The notes beneath the pieces were generated by a model. It saw only the letters and a program-made list of their open reading frames with translations. It had not been told where the DNA came from and ran no database searches. The translations under genes were made by a program, and so were the position numbers. A stretch of DNA of 64,000 bases from Sphingobacterium sp. ML3W (GTDB lineage: Bacteria > Bacteroidota > Bacteroidia > Sphingobacteriales > Sphingobacteriaceae): NCBI RefSeq assembly GCF_000747525.1, contig NZ_CP009278.1, forward strand, positions 1,302,001 through 1,366,000, read 5' to 3'. Shown here one piece after another: positions 53,937 to 61,777 of this stretch. Each line of letters begins with the position of its first letter. Position 1 is the first letter of the stretch.

Positions 53937-54953
53937 ATGAAGACGTTAGGTCAATTTATAATTGAAAAGCAAGCAGATTTTCCATTTGCAAAGGGGGAGT
54001 TATCCCGTTTATTAAGAGATATTGCCATAGCAGCAAAATTAGTAAACCGTGAAGTCAATAAAGCAGGGTTAGCAGATCTGCTCGGTGCTTGTGGTGATAT
54101 GAATATACAAGGTGAAGATCAGCAAAAATTGGATGTATATGCCGATGTTCAATTCATATCGGCTCTTCAACAGGGGGGAGAGTGCTGCTATGTAGCCTCG
54201 GAGGAGCATGAATTTGGAATCGACTTATCAAAAGGTGATGTCTCCAAAAACGCAAAGTATATAGTCTGTATTGATCCCTTGGATGGTTCCTCAAACATTG
54301 ACGTGAATGTTTCTGTTGGTACTATTTTTTCAATCTATAGAAGAGCAAGTACAGAACAGGTAACAATGGCTGATGATCTGCTGCAAAAAGGTGAAAAACA
54401 AATAGCTGCCGGATATATTATTTATGGTTCTTCGACCATGCTTGTTTATACAACCGGAAATGGCGTAAATGGCTTTACTTTGGACCCTTCTATAGGGGAG
54501 TTTTGTTTGTCTCATCCAAATATGAAAATACCGGAAAATGGACAGATTTACTCTATCAACGAAGGAAATTATATAAAATTCCCACAAGCAATCAAAAACT
54601 ATATTAAATATTGTCAGATTGAAGATTCGGCTTCAAAACGTCCTTATACGTCACGTTATATCGGCTCTATGGTGGCAGATGTGCATCGTAATCTAATCCG
54701 TGGAGGGGTGTTTATTTATCCTGAAACTTTATCTTTTCCCAATGGGAAGCTGCGGTTGATGTACGAGTGCAATCCGATGGCTTTTATAATTGAACAGGCA
54801 GGGGGGAAGGCCACTACTGGTAGCGATCGTATCTTAACTATTCAACCAACAGCATTACATCAGCGTATCCCCATAGTCATCGGGAGTAGGAAAATGGTGG
54901 AGCAGGTTGAATATTTCTATAGTATGGAACTTGAATCATCATTAAATGTGTAA
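53937..54953 (+). CDS. fbp: Class I fructose-1,6-bisphosphatase
   Basis: 338 residues. The metal-site motif [16 protein letters not shown] and the ASEEHEF segment at about residue 90 are diagnostic, and the substrate site [22 protein letters not shown] follows. [17 protein letters not shown] near the end is the conserved metal/phosphate ligand block. It hydrolyses fructose 1,6-bisphosphate to fructose 6-phosphate and is the last irreversible gluconeogenic step. With pckA it forms a gluconeogenic pair, while tpiA lies elsewhere in the window. Confidence 0.97.
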   Translation: MKTLGQFIIEKQADFPFAKGELSRLLRDIAIAAKLVNREVNKAGLADLLGACGDMNIQGEDQQKLDVYADVQFISALQQGGECCYVASEEHEFGIDLSKGDVSKNAKYIVCIDPLDGSSNIDVNVSVGTIFSIYRRASTEQVTMADDLLQKGEKQIAAGYIIYGSSTMLVYTTGNGVNGFTLDPSIGEFCLSHPNMKIPENGQIYSINEGNYIKFPQAIKNYIKYCQIEDSASKRPYTSRYIGSMVADVHRNLIRGGVFIYPETLSFPNGKLRLMYECNPMAFIIEQAGGKATTGSDRILTIQPTALHQRIPIVIGSRKMVEQVEYFYSMELESSLNV

Positions 54954-55032
54954 ATAAACTGGGCTAAGTTGTTCCTTATTTAGATATCCTTTGCTTAAAT
55001 TTGATTTTATATTTCATTCGAATCATTATTAT

Positions 55033-55530
55033 ATGAAAAAGGTTATAGGGATTATCATGCTGTGCTTGGTTTGTTTTAGTGTCCAAAAGGCAGCAGCACA
55101 AGTCAATTCAATCGTGGAGAAGGATACATTGAATTATCCATATCATCCAGAAGCTAATGCAGAGGAAGATCTACAAAAGTTAATTGCGAAAGCTGGTCAA
55201 GAGTCTAAGCATATCGTTATTCAAGCAGGTGGCAATTGGTGCATCTGGTGTTTGCGCTTCAATGATTATATTCATAAAACACCAGAAATCAATCAGTATC
55301 TGCAAGATAATTATTTGTATTATCATCTCAATTACTCGAAAGAGAACAAAAATGAAGATGTGTTCAAAAAATATGTTCCTGATTCGTTAAAATTAGGTTA
55401 TCCATTTTTTATCGTGCTGGATAGCAACGGTAAGGTGTTGAAAATACAGGAAAGTGGCGGCTTTGAAGACGGTAAAAGTTATGATAAGACGAAAGTGATG
55501 CAGTTTTTCACAACTTGGGCTAAAAAATAA
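55033..55530 (+). CDS. Exported thioredoxin-fold protein with CIWC motif
   Basis: 165 residues from the ATG at 55033; the longer frame lacks a proper signal. The signal peptide is VIGIIMLCLVCFSVQKAAAQ. The thioredoxin fold has HIVIQAGGNWCIWCLRFND with redox Cys70-Ile-Trp-Cys73, and GYPFFIVLDSNGKVLKIQ for the cis-Pro strand. It would act as a periplasmic thiol-disulfide protein. It is separated from fbp by about 80 bp and has its own terminator, so no partner is implied. Confidence 0.85.
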   Translation: MKKVIGIIMLCLVCFSVQKAAAQVNSIVEKDTLNYPYHPEANAEEDLQKLIAKAGQESKHIVIQAGGNWCIWCLRFNDYIHKTPEINQYLQDNYLYYHLNYSKENKNEDVFKKYVPDSLKLGYPFFIVLDSNGKVLKIQESGGFEDGKSYDKTKVMQFFTTWAKK

Positions 55531-55546
55531 ATAAAATACAGCAATA

Positions 55547-55580
55547 AAAGGGCTTTAGGATATATTCTAAAGCCCTTTTT
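55547..55580 (+). terminator. Terminator of the thioredoxin-like gene
   Basis: AAAAGGGCTTTAG with its complement around an 8-nt loop; the right arm ends in T residues. Confidence 0.9.
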
Positions 55581-55752
55581 GTTTTTTTGTAGATTCATTT
55601 TGTATAGGTCATGGAATAGCGATTAGGACGATATCGTATTTGGAGATTATATTTCTATTAACAATTGGTTAGTTTTGTAAACTTATTCTCTTGACATGTT
55701 GTTTAAGAGATATTCTTGCAGGGTTTCGCAAGTGTTTTTAGGAAAAGTAATC

Positions 55753-57531
55753 ATGGAAGAAAAATTGAGAATATTTGATTTGGCAGAAAGGCAGTTGGAG
55801 TTATATCCGGATCTGACCATGTTTTCGAATAAGATAAATGGGGAATGGGAGACGATTACGACTCAAGAATTTTTAGATAAAGTCCAAGCGATAGCAAAGG
55901 GGTTAATAACATTAGGTGTTAAGCCCAATGAAAAGGTCGGATTGATAGCGGAAAGTAGCGTGGAATGGCACATCATAGATTTTGCAATCCAACAAATTGG
56001 AGCAGTAGTAGTCGCAATCTATCCCAATATTACAGATGCTGATTATCAGTATATCTTTAATGATGCAGAGATTAGAGTTGCTATTGTTAGTACTAAAAGT
56101 CTTTACCAAAGAATCGTGAATCTCAAAGATTCAATTTACACCTTAAAGTATATCTTTTGTATTGCTTCGCACGACCAAGTGCGTAATTGGGATGAAATGG
56201 TACAGATTGGTGCACAAGTGGAGGATGGACATGTACAAGAACTGAAGAATCAAGTGAAGTCTTCAGACCTCGCCACCTTGATATACACCTCTGGTACTAC
56301 AGGGAAGCCAAAGGGAGTGATGTTGTCTCATGATAACATCATCGCAAATGTGAGGTCTGCAGAAGAGATCACGCCCTGTAAAGCATACGATAGAGGCTTA
56401 ACATTCTTACCTCCTTGTCATGCTTATGAAAGGATGGTAATCTACACCTATTTGTATATTGGTATTACCGTATATATTGCAGAATCTTTTGATAAGATTG
56501 GTCAAAATTTAATGGAAGTAAAGCCCAATATCATGACCGCGGTTCCTAGGATATTGGAAAAAGTATATGAAAAGATTATCAAAAAGGGGCATGATCTGCA
56601 TGGTGTAAAACGTAAAATATTTGACTGGGCAGTATCGGTAGGGGAAAAGTATGATCCGAATCCAGCAAAAAGAAGTTTCGTCTATGACCTCAAATTAAAC
56701 CTTGCTCGAAAACTGGTACTGAATAAATGGTATGAAGGTCTTGGTGGGGCATTACAAACAGTTGCATCTGGTAGTGCATCATTACAAAGTAAATTGACTC
56801 GTGTGTTTTTGGCCGCTGGAATTCCCATTTATGAGGGCTATGGTTTGACAGAGGCTTCGCCACTTATTTCGGTAAATCATTATTTGAAAGGTATCCGTGT
56901 GGGCACAGTGGGGTTAGCAGTAAAAAATGTTCAGATAAAATTAGCGGAGGATGGGGAAATTTTAGTCAAAGGTCCAAATGTGATGATGGGGTATTATAAA
57001 AACCCAGAAGAAACCAATAAGACCATTATTGACGGATGGTTGTATACTGGTGATATTGGGGCTTGGGAAGATGGTATATTTTTAAAAATCATCGATCGTA
57101 AAAAAGAGCTTTTTAAGATATCGGGCGGAAAGTATGTCACGCCTCAACCTATTGAGAAAAAACTGGTAGAATCTAAGTTTATCGAACAAGCAATGGTCGT
57201 GGGTGATGGAATGAAATTTGCCTCTGCTTTTATCGTTCCTAGTTATGCACACCTCATGGATTGGGCTAAGTCGGAAGAACCGGGTCTTGTACATTTATCT
57301 AAACAAGAATTTTTGAAGCAAGATAAAATCATAAAGAAAATAAATCAAGAGGTTCGAATTGCAAACCAACACTTCGGTAATTGGGAACAAATAAAAAGAC
57401 CCATGATTATTGCAGATGAATTTACAATTGATGGGGGTGAATTGACACCGACACTCAAACTAAAGCGAAAGGTAATCTTAAAGAAATATAAGCAAGAGTA
57501 CGATCAGCTATATCAAAACTCGGACGATTAA
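55753..57531 (+). CDS. Long-chain fatty-acid-CoA ligase (AMP-forming)
   Basis: 592 residues from the ATG at 55753; an in-frame ATG 57 bp upstream adds a basic, poorly conserved extension. Motifs of the ANL superfamily are in order: the P-loop YTSGTTGKPKG near residue 195, YEGYGLTEASPLISVN, TGDIGAWEDGIFLKIIDRKKELF with the hinge Asp, and GGKYVTPQPIEKKL. The length and the LPPCHAYERM segment fit the long-chain acyl-CoA synthetase branch. It activates fatty acids for degradation or lipid synthesis. It is monocistronic. Confidence 0.92.
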   Translation: MEEKLRIFDLAERQLELYPDLTMFSNKINGEWETITTQEFLDKVQAIAKGLITLGVKPNEKVGLIAESSVEWHIIDFAIQQIGAVVVAIYPNITDADYQYIFNDAEIRVAIVSTKSLYQRIVNLKDSIYTLKYIFCIASHDQVRNWDEMVQIGAQVEDGHVQELKNQVKSSDLATLIYTSGTTGKPKGVMLSHDNIIANVRSAEEITPCKAYDRGLTFLPPCHAYERMVIYTYLYIGITVYIAESFDKIGQNLMEVKPNIMTAVPRILEKVYEKIIKKGHDLHGVKRKIFDWAVSVGEKYDPNPAKRSFVYDLKLNLARKLVLNKWYEGLGGALQTVASGSASLQSKLTRVFLAAGIPIYEGYGLTEASPLISVNHYLKGIRVGTVGLAVKNVQIKLAEDGEILVKGPNVMMGYYKNPEETNKTIIDGWLYTGDIGAWEDGIFLKIIDRKKELFKISGGKYVTPQPIEKKLVESKFIEQAMVVGDGMKFASAFIVPSYAHLMDWAKSEEPGLVHLSKQEFLKQDKIIKKINQEVRIANQHFGNWEQIKRPMIIADEFTIDGGELTPTLKLKRKVILKKYKQEYDQLYQNSDD

Positions 57532-57811
57532 ATTTCAAAAAATAGTCATATCCTTAGGTTAGATTTGGGATATTTTTTTGATTTAAAATACCTGTTCAGT
57601 CATTTTTAAATGGATTATTTAATGTTATAATTTAAATTTAGGTGCTGAGTACTTCCATTTAGTTTCATTTTTGTGGTCCAAATTCGTGAAATAGTACCTG
57701 TAAATTGAGGTGATTAATTTTTAAATGAAATTTAAAATCTTAATTATGAACGATGTAATAATTTATTGTTAAAAAATATGATAAACAGTTTTTAAATACC
57801 AATAAATGTAC
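57532..57811. other. AT-rich gene-free stretch before tRNA-His
   Basis: About 300 bp between the acyl-CoA ligase and tRNA-His hold no supported open frame or strong hairpin; only the tRNA promoter lies at its right end. Confidence 0.5.
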
Positions 57812-57819
57812 TACTTTTG
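57812..57819 (+). promoter_or_regulatory. -7 element of tRNA-His
   Basis: TACTTTTG matches TAnnTTTG and is the same octamer as at tRNA-Ser; TTTT lies 19 bp upstream. Confidence 0.6.
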
Positions 57820-57831
57820 TAGCACAAACAT

Positions 57832-57906
57832 GGTAGATGTAGCTCAGTTGGTTAGAGCATCGGTTTGTGGTACCGAGGGTCGTGGGTTCGAGCCCCATCA
57901 TTTACC
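57832..57906 (+). tRNA. tRNA-His (anticodon GUG)
   Basis: The acceptor stem GTAGATG pairs with CATTTAC (one G-U pair), with an extra G at -1 opposite the discriminator C, the identity element of tRNA-His. The anticodon loop reads UUGUGGU, giving anticodon GUG. D-arm AGCTCAGTTGGTTAGAGC and T-arm GTGGGTTCGAGCCCCAT are canonical. CCA is not encoded. Confidence 0.96.
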
Positions 57907-57908
57907 CG

Positions 57909-57940
57909 AAGCCAGTACGAAAGTACTGGCTTTTGTTTTT
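57909..57940 (+). terminator. Terminator of tRNA-His
   Basis: GCCAGTAC and GTACTGGC enclose a GAAA tetraloop and are followed by TTTTGTTTTT. Confidence 0.92.
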
Positions 57941-58088
57941 TATACGATTTCAAATCCCATATTCCTTCATCATTAGCCTACTTTTTTATTCGTTTTAAGT
58001 ATTATACCTTTTGCATCATCATGTGCATATTGCTCGCAAATGTTGGTACATATATTGATGATAGCTCACTGGTCTTGAGAAACAATTT

Positions 58089-58772
58089 ATGCTGATGAAA
58101 ACACATTTCTATCTTCTTTTGGTTTTAATAGTGGGGTTTGAACCTGTATCTGCACAGCAGCAGCTACCGAAGGGCTTTAGTTATGTTAAGGAAGTCATAC
58201 CTCATATACATACTGATTTGCGGTATTATGGTTCGCATAACTTTGTCGGTAGAAAAGTTGACGGATATAATGCTCCTGTACTTATCTTAAGTACTAAGGC
58301 GACCTATGCATTAAAGAAAATAGAGGCGGAGTTGAATAAGCAAGGTTTGGCGTTGAAAATATTTGACGGTTACCGGCCGCAGAAAGCAGTCTCACATTTT
58401 CAAAAATGGGCAGTACAAATTGACGATACGCTAGGGAAAAGAGAGTTTTATCCGCATATCGATAAGCGCAATTTATTCAAGTTGGGCTTTATTGCAAATA
58501 AATCTGGACATAGTCGTGGAAGTACTGTCGACCTGACTATTATGGAACTTGAAAATGGCAAGGAGTTGGATATGGGGGGAGCATTTGATTTTTTTGGAGC
58601 TGTTTCACATTTCAATAGCCCGGCAATCAATAGTACTCAAAAGAAAAATAGATTGTTATTGAAAAATGTCATGTCGAAATATGGGTTTAAAGGATATATT
58701 AAGGAATGGTGGCATTATACACTGGTCGATGAGCCTTATCAAAAAACGTATTTTGATTTCGATGTTAAATAA
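58089..58772 (+). CDS. D-alanyl-D-alanine dipeptidase (VanX/DdpX family, M15D)
   Basis: 227 residues (a second ATG two codons later is equally possible). The signal peptide is LLLVLIVGFEPVSAQ. The zinc and catalytic motifs of the M15D dipeptidases are present: SGHSRGSTVDLT with the His-x6-Asp metal ligands and KEWWHYT with the Glu base and third ligand His. FDGYRPQKAV is the conserved substrate-binding arginine region. It cleaves D-Ala-D-Ala in the periplasm. No vanHA genes lie nearby, so it is a wall-recycling enzyme rather than a resistance determinant. Confidence 0.93.
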   Translation: MLMKTHFYLLLVLIVGFEPVSAQQQLPKGFSYVKEVIPHIHTDLRYYGSHNFVGRKVDGYNAPVLILSTKATYALKKIEAELNKQGLALKIFDGYRPQKAVSHFQKWAVQIDDTLGKREFYPHIDKRNLFKLGFIANKSGHSRGSTVDLTIMELENGKELDMGGAFDFFGAVSHFNSPAINSTQKKNRLLLKNVMSKYGFKGYIKEWWHYTLVDEPYQKTYFDFDVK

Positions 58773-59079
58773 CGATAAACAGACTTTCGCTTGAAGTCTT
58801 GAGACTGTATGCGATTCACCTTATCTATCTTATTTTTAAGGATGATCAGATGCTTACGGAAATTTTCCATCTGTTAATCCGCTTTAATCGGACATAATTA
58901 ATTATTTTCCCTCTAAAAATTCTCTTGATGGAACAGGAGAAATGGATAACTTTGCTTTACATAGGACACCACTAAAATGGTAAATAAAACAAATTTATCT
59001 CAGCTTGAAAACCAGAACTCGTTTTAATGTGTTAGTCCTGAATACGTTTATATTACATTTTTTTTATTGAAATTATTGC
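58773..59079. other. Gene-free stretch before the MscS gene
   Basis: 307 bp without a supported open frame. No clear terminator or promoter element was recognised. Confidence 0.4.
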
Positions 59080-61464
59080 ATGAAACTATCTAAATATATA
59101 TTGATTTTATTTTTACTGTTGTCCTTTTGTGAGAAGAGCCCGGCTCAGGTAGCAGTTGATACCCTTCATGCGAAGCAAGAGAGCGCTTTAGGTAGTCATT
59201 CGCGCAATCGCAATAATTTGAATCGGCGAGAAAATAAATCCCGTCGCAATAATAGCGATACTACTCTTGTACAGAAGGATGTGGCTGCTGATAGTTTGCG
59301 TACAGATCTATCAAAAATTAATGTAAAATATATTGCTAATATCCATGCTGGAGCATTGGAAAAAGAGGCTATGCATAAACGCGACCTCCGCATTCAATTC
59401 GTTGACAAGGTGCATGCCTTTAAAGAGGTCTTACCAGCAGATTCGGTCACTGCATGGGCAACTTATATAAAAACTCAAATAGCAGACTTAAACGCCTTTC
59501 AAAGCAGCTTAGCGAGCTACAATCAAAGTCTTGAACTGACCTTAAGTCAATTGAAAGATTTCCGAACGAAATATAGTCAAAGTGAATCGAATGAACGATT
59601 AAATCAATATTTGACGACGTCTGAGCAACAGGTGCAAAGTAAAATAGACTCTGTGAAAGTTTCTGTAGACATGACTTATGATGATTTGAGAGCTTACAGT
59701 AGTGTTTCGAATCATGTTAAAGAAACTGTTGCAAAAAATATAAATAAGAAACGTGCTGATTCCTCCACGGTGAAAAGCTCCTTGTGGAAAGCTGGTGGCG
59801 CGACAGTTACAAAGGAGAAAATCTTAAATAACTTAAAAAATAACTATAGTAAGAGCAAGTCTCTAGATACTTATGTGAATAAAACTACCTGGACAAGCAG
59901 GGTTTTATTGGTTATGCTCGTGCTCGCTTATCTATACTGGATTGCTTCTACAGCTTATGTTTTAAATAAAAATAATAATACAAAGTTAGATACAAAATTG
60001 CCCTTTAATCCGTGGGTCCAGATTGGAAAGGCGTTGGTTTTATTATTAACGCTTTTGCCTATTGTTGCTATTGTGACGCCAACATTAGTTATTCAGGGCA
60101 CCCAATTTCTGATTATTGCCCTGTTTGGGATTTTGTTGAAGAATAAAATTACTTTAAAACACCGCAAGATTGTTGGTTTTTTACTCCTTTTTTATATCTG
60201 CGATGTACTTGTCAACTCTGTCGTCAGTGGTGACCTCATCTTGCGTATCGTATGTATTGTATTTAATATTGCAGCCTTATACATTGGTTTCTATTTAAAG
60301 AAAAATATCAAAGATAGTGCTGCTGCTGGATACATTCAACTTCCTGTTTTTATTGTATTTGCTATTTTAAATGGTTGTGCTATTCTTTTGAATATTTTAG
60401 GGTATGTAGACCATTCGCGTAGTTTTAGTATTGCTGGTGTGGTTGGTTTGGCGCAATCTTTTACGTTGACATTTTTTATGCAAATGATAAAAGATGATGT
60501 CAGGAATCAATTTGCGAGAAATAGGATTAAAAAGGGTTTTTGGTTACGGTTTAGTGAGGAACGTGCTTTGAAAACTACAGGCGATGTACTGAAGTTTGTA
60601 TGTTTACTGCTGGCCATCATTGTATTGGCGAATAACTTACAGTTTGCAGCTTCATTGGCATCTTCTGTCTCCAATTTTTTAAGCAATAACCATCAATTGG
60701 GTGGTATCAGTTTTACATTTGGTAATTTGGTATTGGCTGTTATCATACTAAGTGCTGCAAACTGGTTTCAAAAGAACTTGAATCTACTTTTGATCGGAGG
60801 TGAAAATGGTACAATAAGTAAAGATTACGATCAAAAGATGACCTTATTTCCGCTATTTAGGTTGATTATTATCGTTGTTGGATTTTTCATAGCGATATCG
60901 GCATTGGGAGTAAGTTTAGATAAGTTAACGGTAATCGTGGGGGCACTGAGTGTTGGTATTGGACTTGGGATGCAGAACATCATCAATAATTTTGTGTCTG
61001 GAATTATCTTGGCTTTTGATAAGCCTTTTCGGGTTGGCGATCGTATCGAACTGGCTGACAAAAAGGGGCGCGTCAAAGAAATCGGTATTCGTGCGAGTGT
61101 CTTGAATACGGGTGATGGTGCTGAGGTTATTATTCCCAATGGAGATCTGTTATCCGGTCGTGTTGTCAATTGGACTTTATCTAATGATGATGCAAAAACT
61201 AGTTTTGTGGTGCAGGTAGATCGTTCTGCCGATCTTGAGACATTAAAATCATGGATTAAAAAAGCGGTTGAAAATAGCAAATACAGTAAACCTGAGTTGG
61301 GAACGGGAATCAGTGTTCAGGACATCAGTGAGGGGATGATTTATTTAAGCATTAGTTGTTGGATTGATAATTCGGGTAACGCTGGTGGTTTTAAAAATGA
61401 TGTATTGATCGAATTGGATGATCGCTTCAAAAAGGAAGGATTGAAATTTTTCAGTATTGCTTAA
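59080..61464 (+). CDS. Large MscS-family mechanosensitive channel
   Basis: 794 residues. A signal peptide (YILILFLLLSFCEKSPAQ) precedes a periplasmic region of about 250 residues with heptad-like helices (LAS/LELTLSQLKDFRTKYSQ). About eight hydrophobic segments follow from residue 270. The MscS pore helix and beta domain lie in the last third: VIVGALSVGIGLGMQNIINNFVSGIILAFDKPFRVGD, then the conserved VIIPNGDLLSGRVVNWTLSND. It opens under membrane tension to release solutes at hypo-osmotic shock. The size resembles MscK/YbdG-type large members. It ends with a terminator. Confidence 0.93.
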   Translation: MKLSKYILILFLLLSFCEKSPAQVAVDTLHAKQESALGSHSRNRNNLNRRENKSRRNNSDTTLVQKDVAADSLRTDLSKINVKYIANIHAGALEKEAMHKRDLRIQFVDKVHAFKEVLPADSVTAWATYIKTQIADLNAFQSSLASYNQSLELTLSQLKDFRTKYSQSESNERLNQYLTTSEQQVQSKIDSVKVSVDMTYDDLRAYSSVSNHVKETVAKNINKKRADSSTVKSSLWKAGGATVTKEKILNNLKNNYSKSKSLDTYVNKTTWTSRVLLVMLVLAYLYWIASTAYVLNKNNNTKLDTKLPFNPWVQIGKALVLLLTLLPIVAIVTPTLVIQGTQFLIIALFGILLKNKITLKHRKIVGFLLLFYICDVLVNSVVSGDLILRIVCIVFNIAALYIGFYLKKNIKDSAAAGYIQLPVFIVFAILNGCAILLNILGYVDHSRSFSIAGVVGLAQSFTLTFFMQMIKDDVRNQFARNRIKKGFWLRFSEERALKTTGDVLKFVCLLLAIIVLANNLQFAASLASSVSNFLSNNHQLGGISFTFGNLVLAVIILSAANWFQKNLNLLLIGGENGTISKDYDQKMTLFPLFRLIIIVVGFFIAISALGVSLDKLTVIVGALSVGIGLGMQNIINNFVSGIILAFDKPFRVGDRIELADKKGRVKEIGIRASVLNTGDGAEVIIPNGDLLSGRVVNWTLSNDDAKTSFVVQVDRSADLETLKSWIKKAVENSKYSKPELGTGISVQDISEGMIYLSISCWIDNSGNAGGFKNDVLIELDDRFKKEGLKFFSIA

Positions 61465-61497
61465 TTATCGAAATAGCTGAATATATAGCATCACATA

Positions 61498-61530
61498 CAA
61501 GGCCATAACGAAGCAGTTATGGCCTTTTTC
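61498..61530 (+). terminator. Terminator of the MscS gene
   Basis: GGCCATAAC and GTTATGGCC (61501-61509 with 61516-61524), followed by five T residues. The remaining 250 bp to the next start are AT-rich and hold no gene. Confidence 0.92.
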
Positions 61531-61777
61531 ATTTTTGAGCTCTTTGCTATGCTTCAAAACTATTTTCTATAATCGGAGATTATCGTGCAAGTATTCTGGT
61601 ACGTATTACGGTATATCGTATCCGTTATAGGTGGTAACGTGTATTTTAATGGATACAATCTATTATTTTCAATTCTGTTTCCTACATTTACACACCTAAA
61701 AACAGTTTTAAAACAAATTATTATTTAACGTCTAAACAGCTATAAATAAAATAAGAAAAACACAAAATTGTTATATA

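Noticed and set aside
58089..58772. Vancomycin-resistance gene vanX
   Set aside because: No vanHA, vanRS or vanY genes accompany it; a Gram-negative with this dipeptidase uses it for wall recycling.
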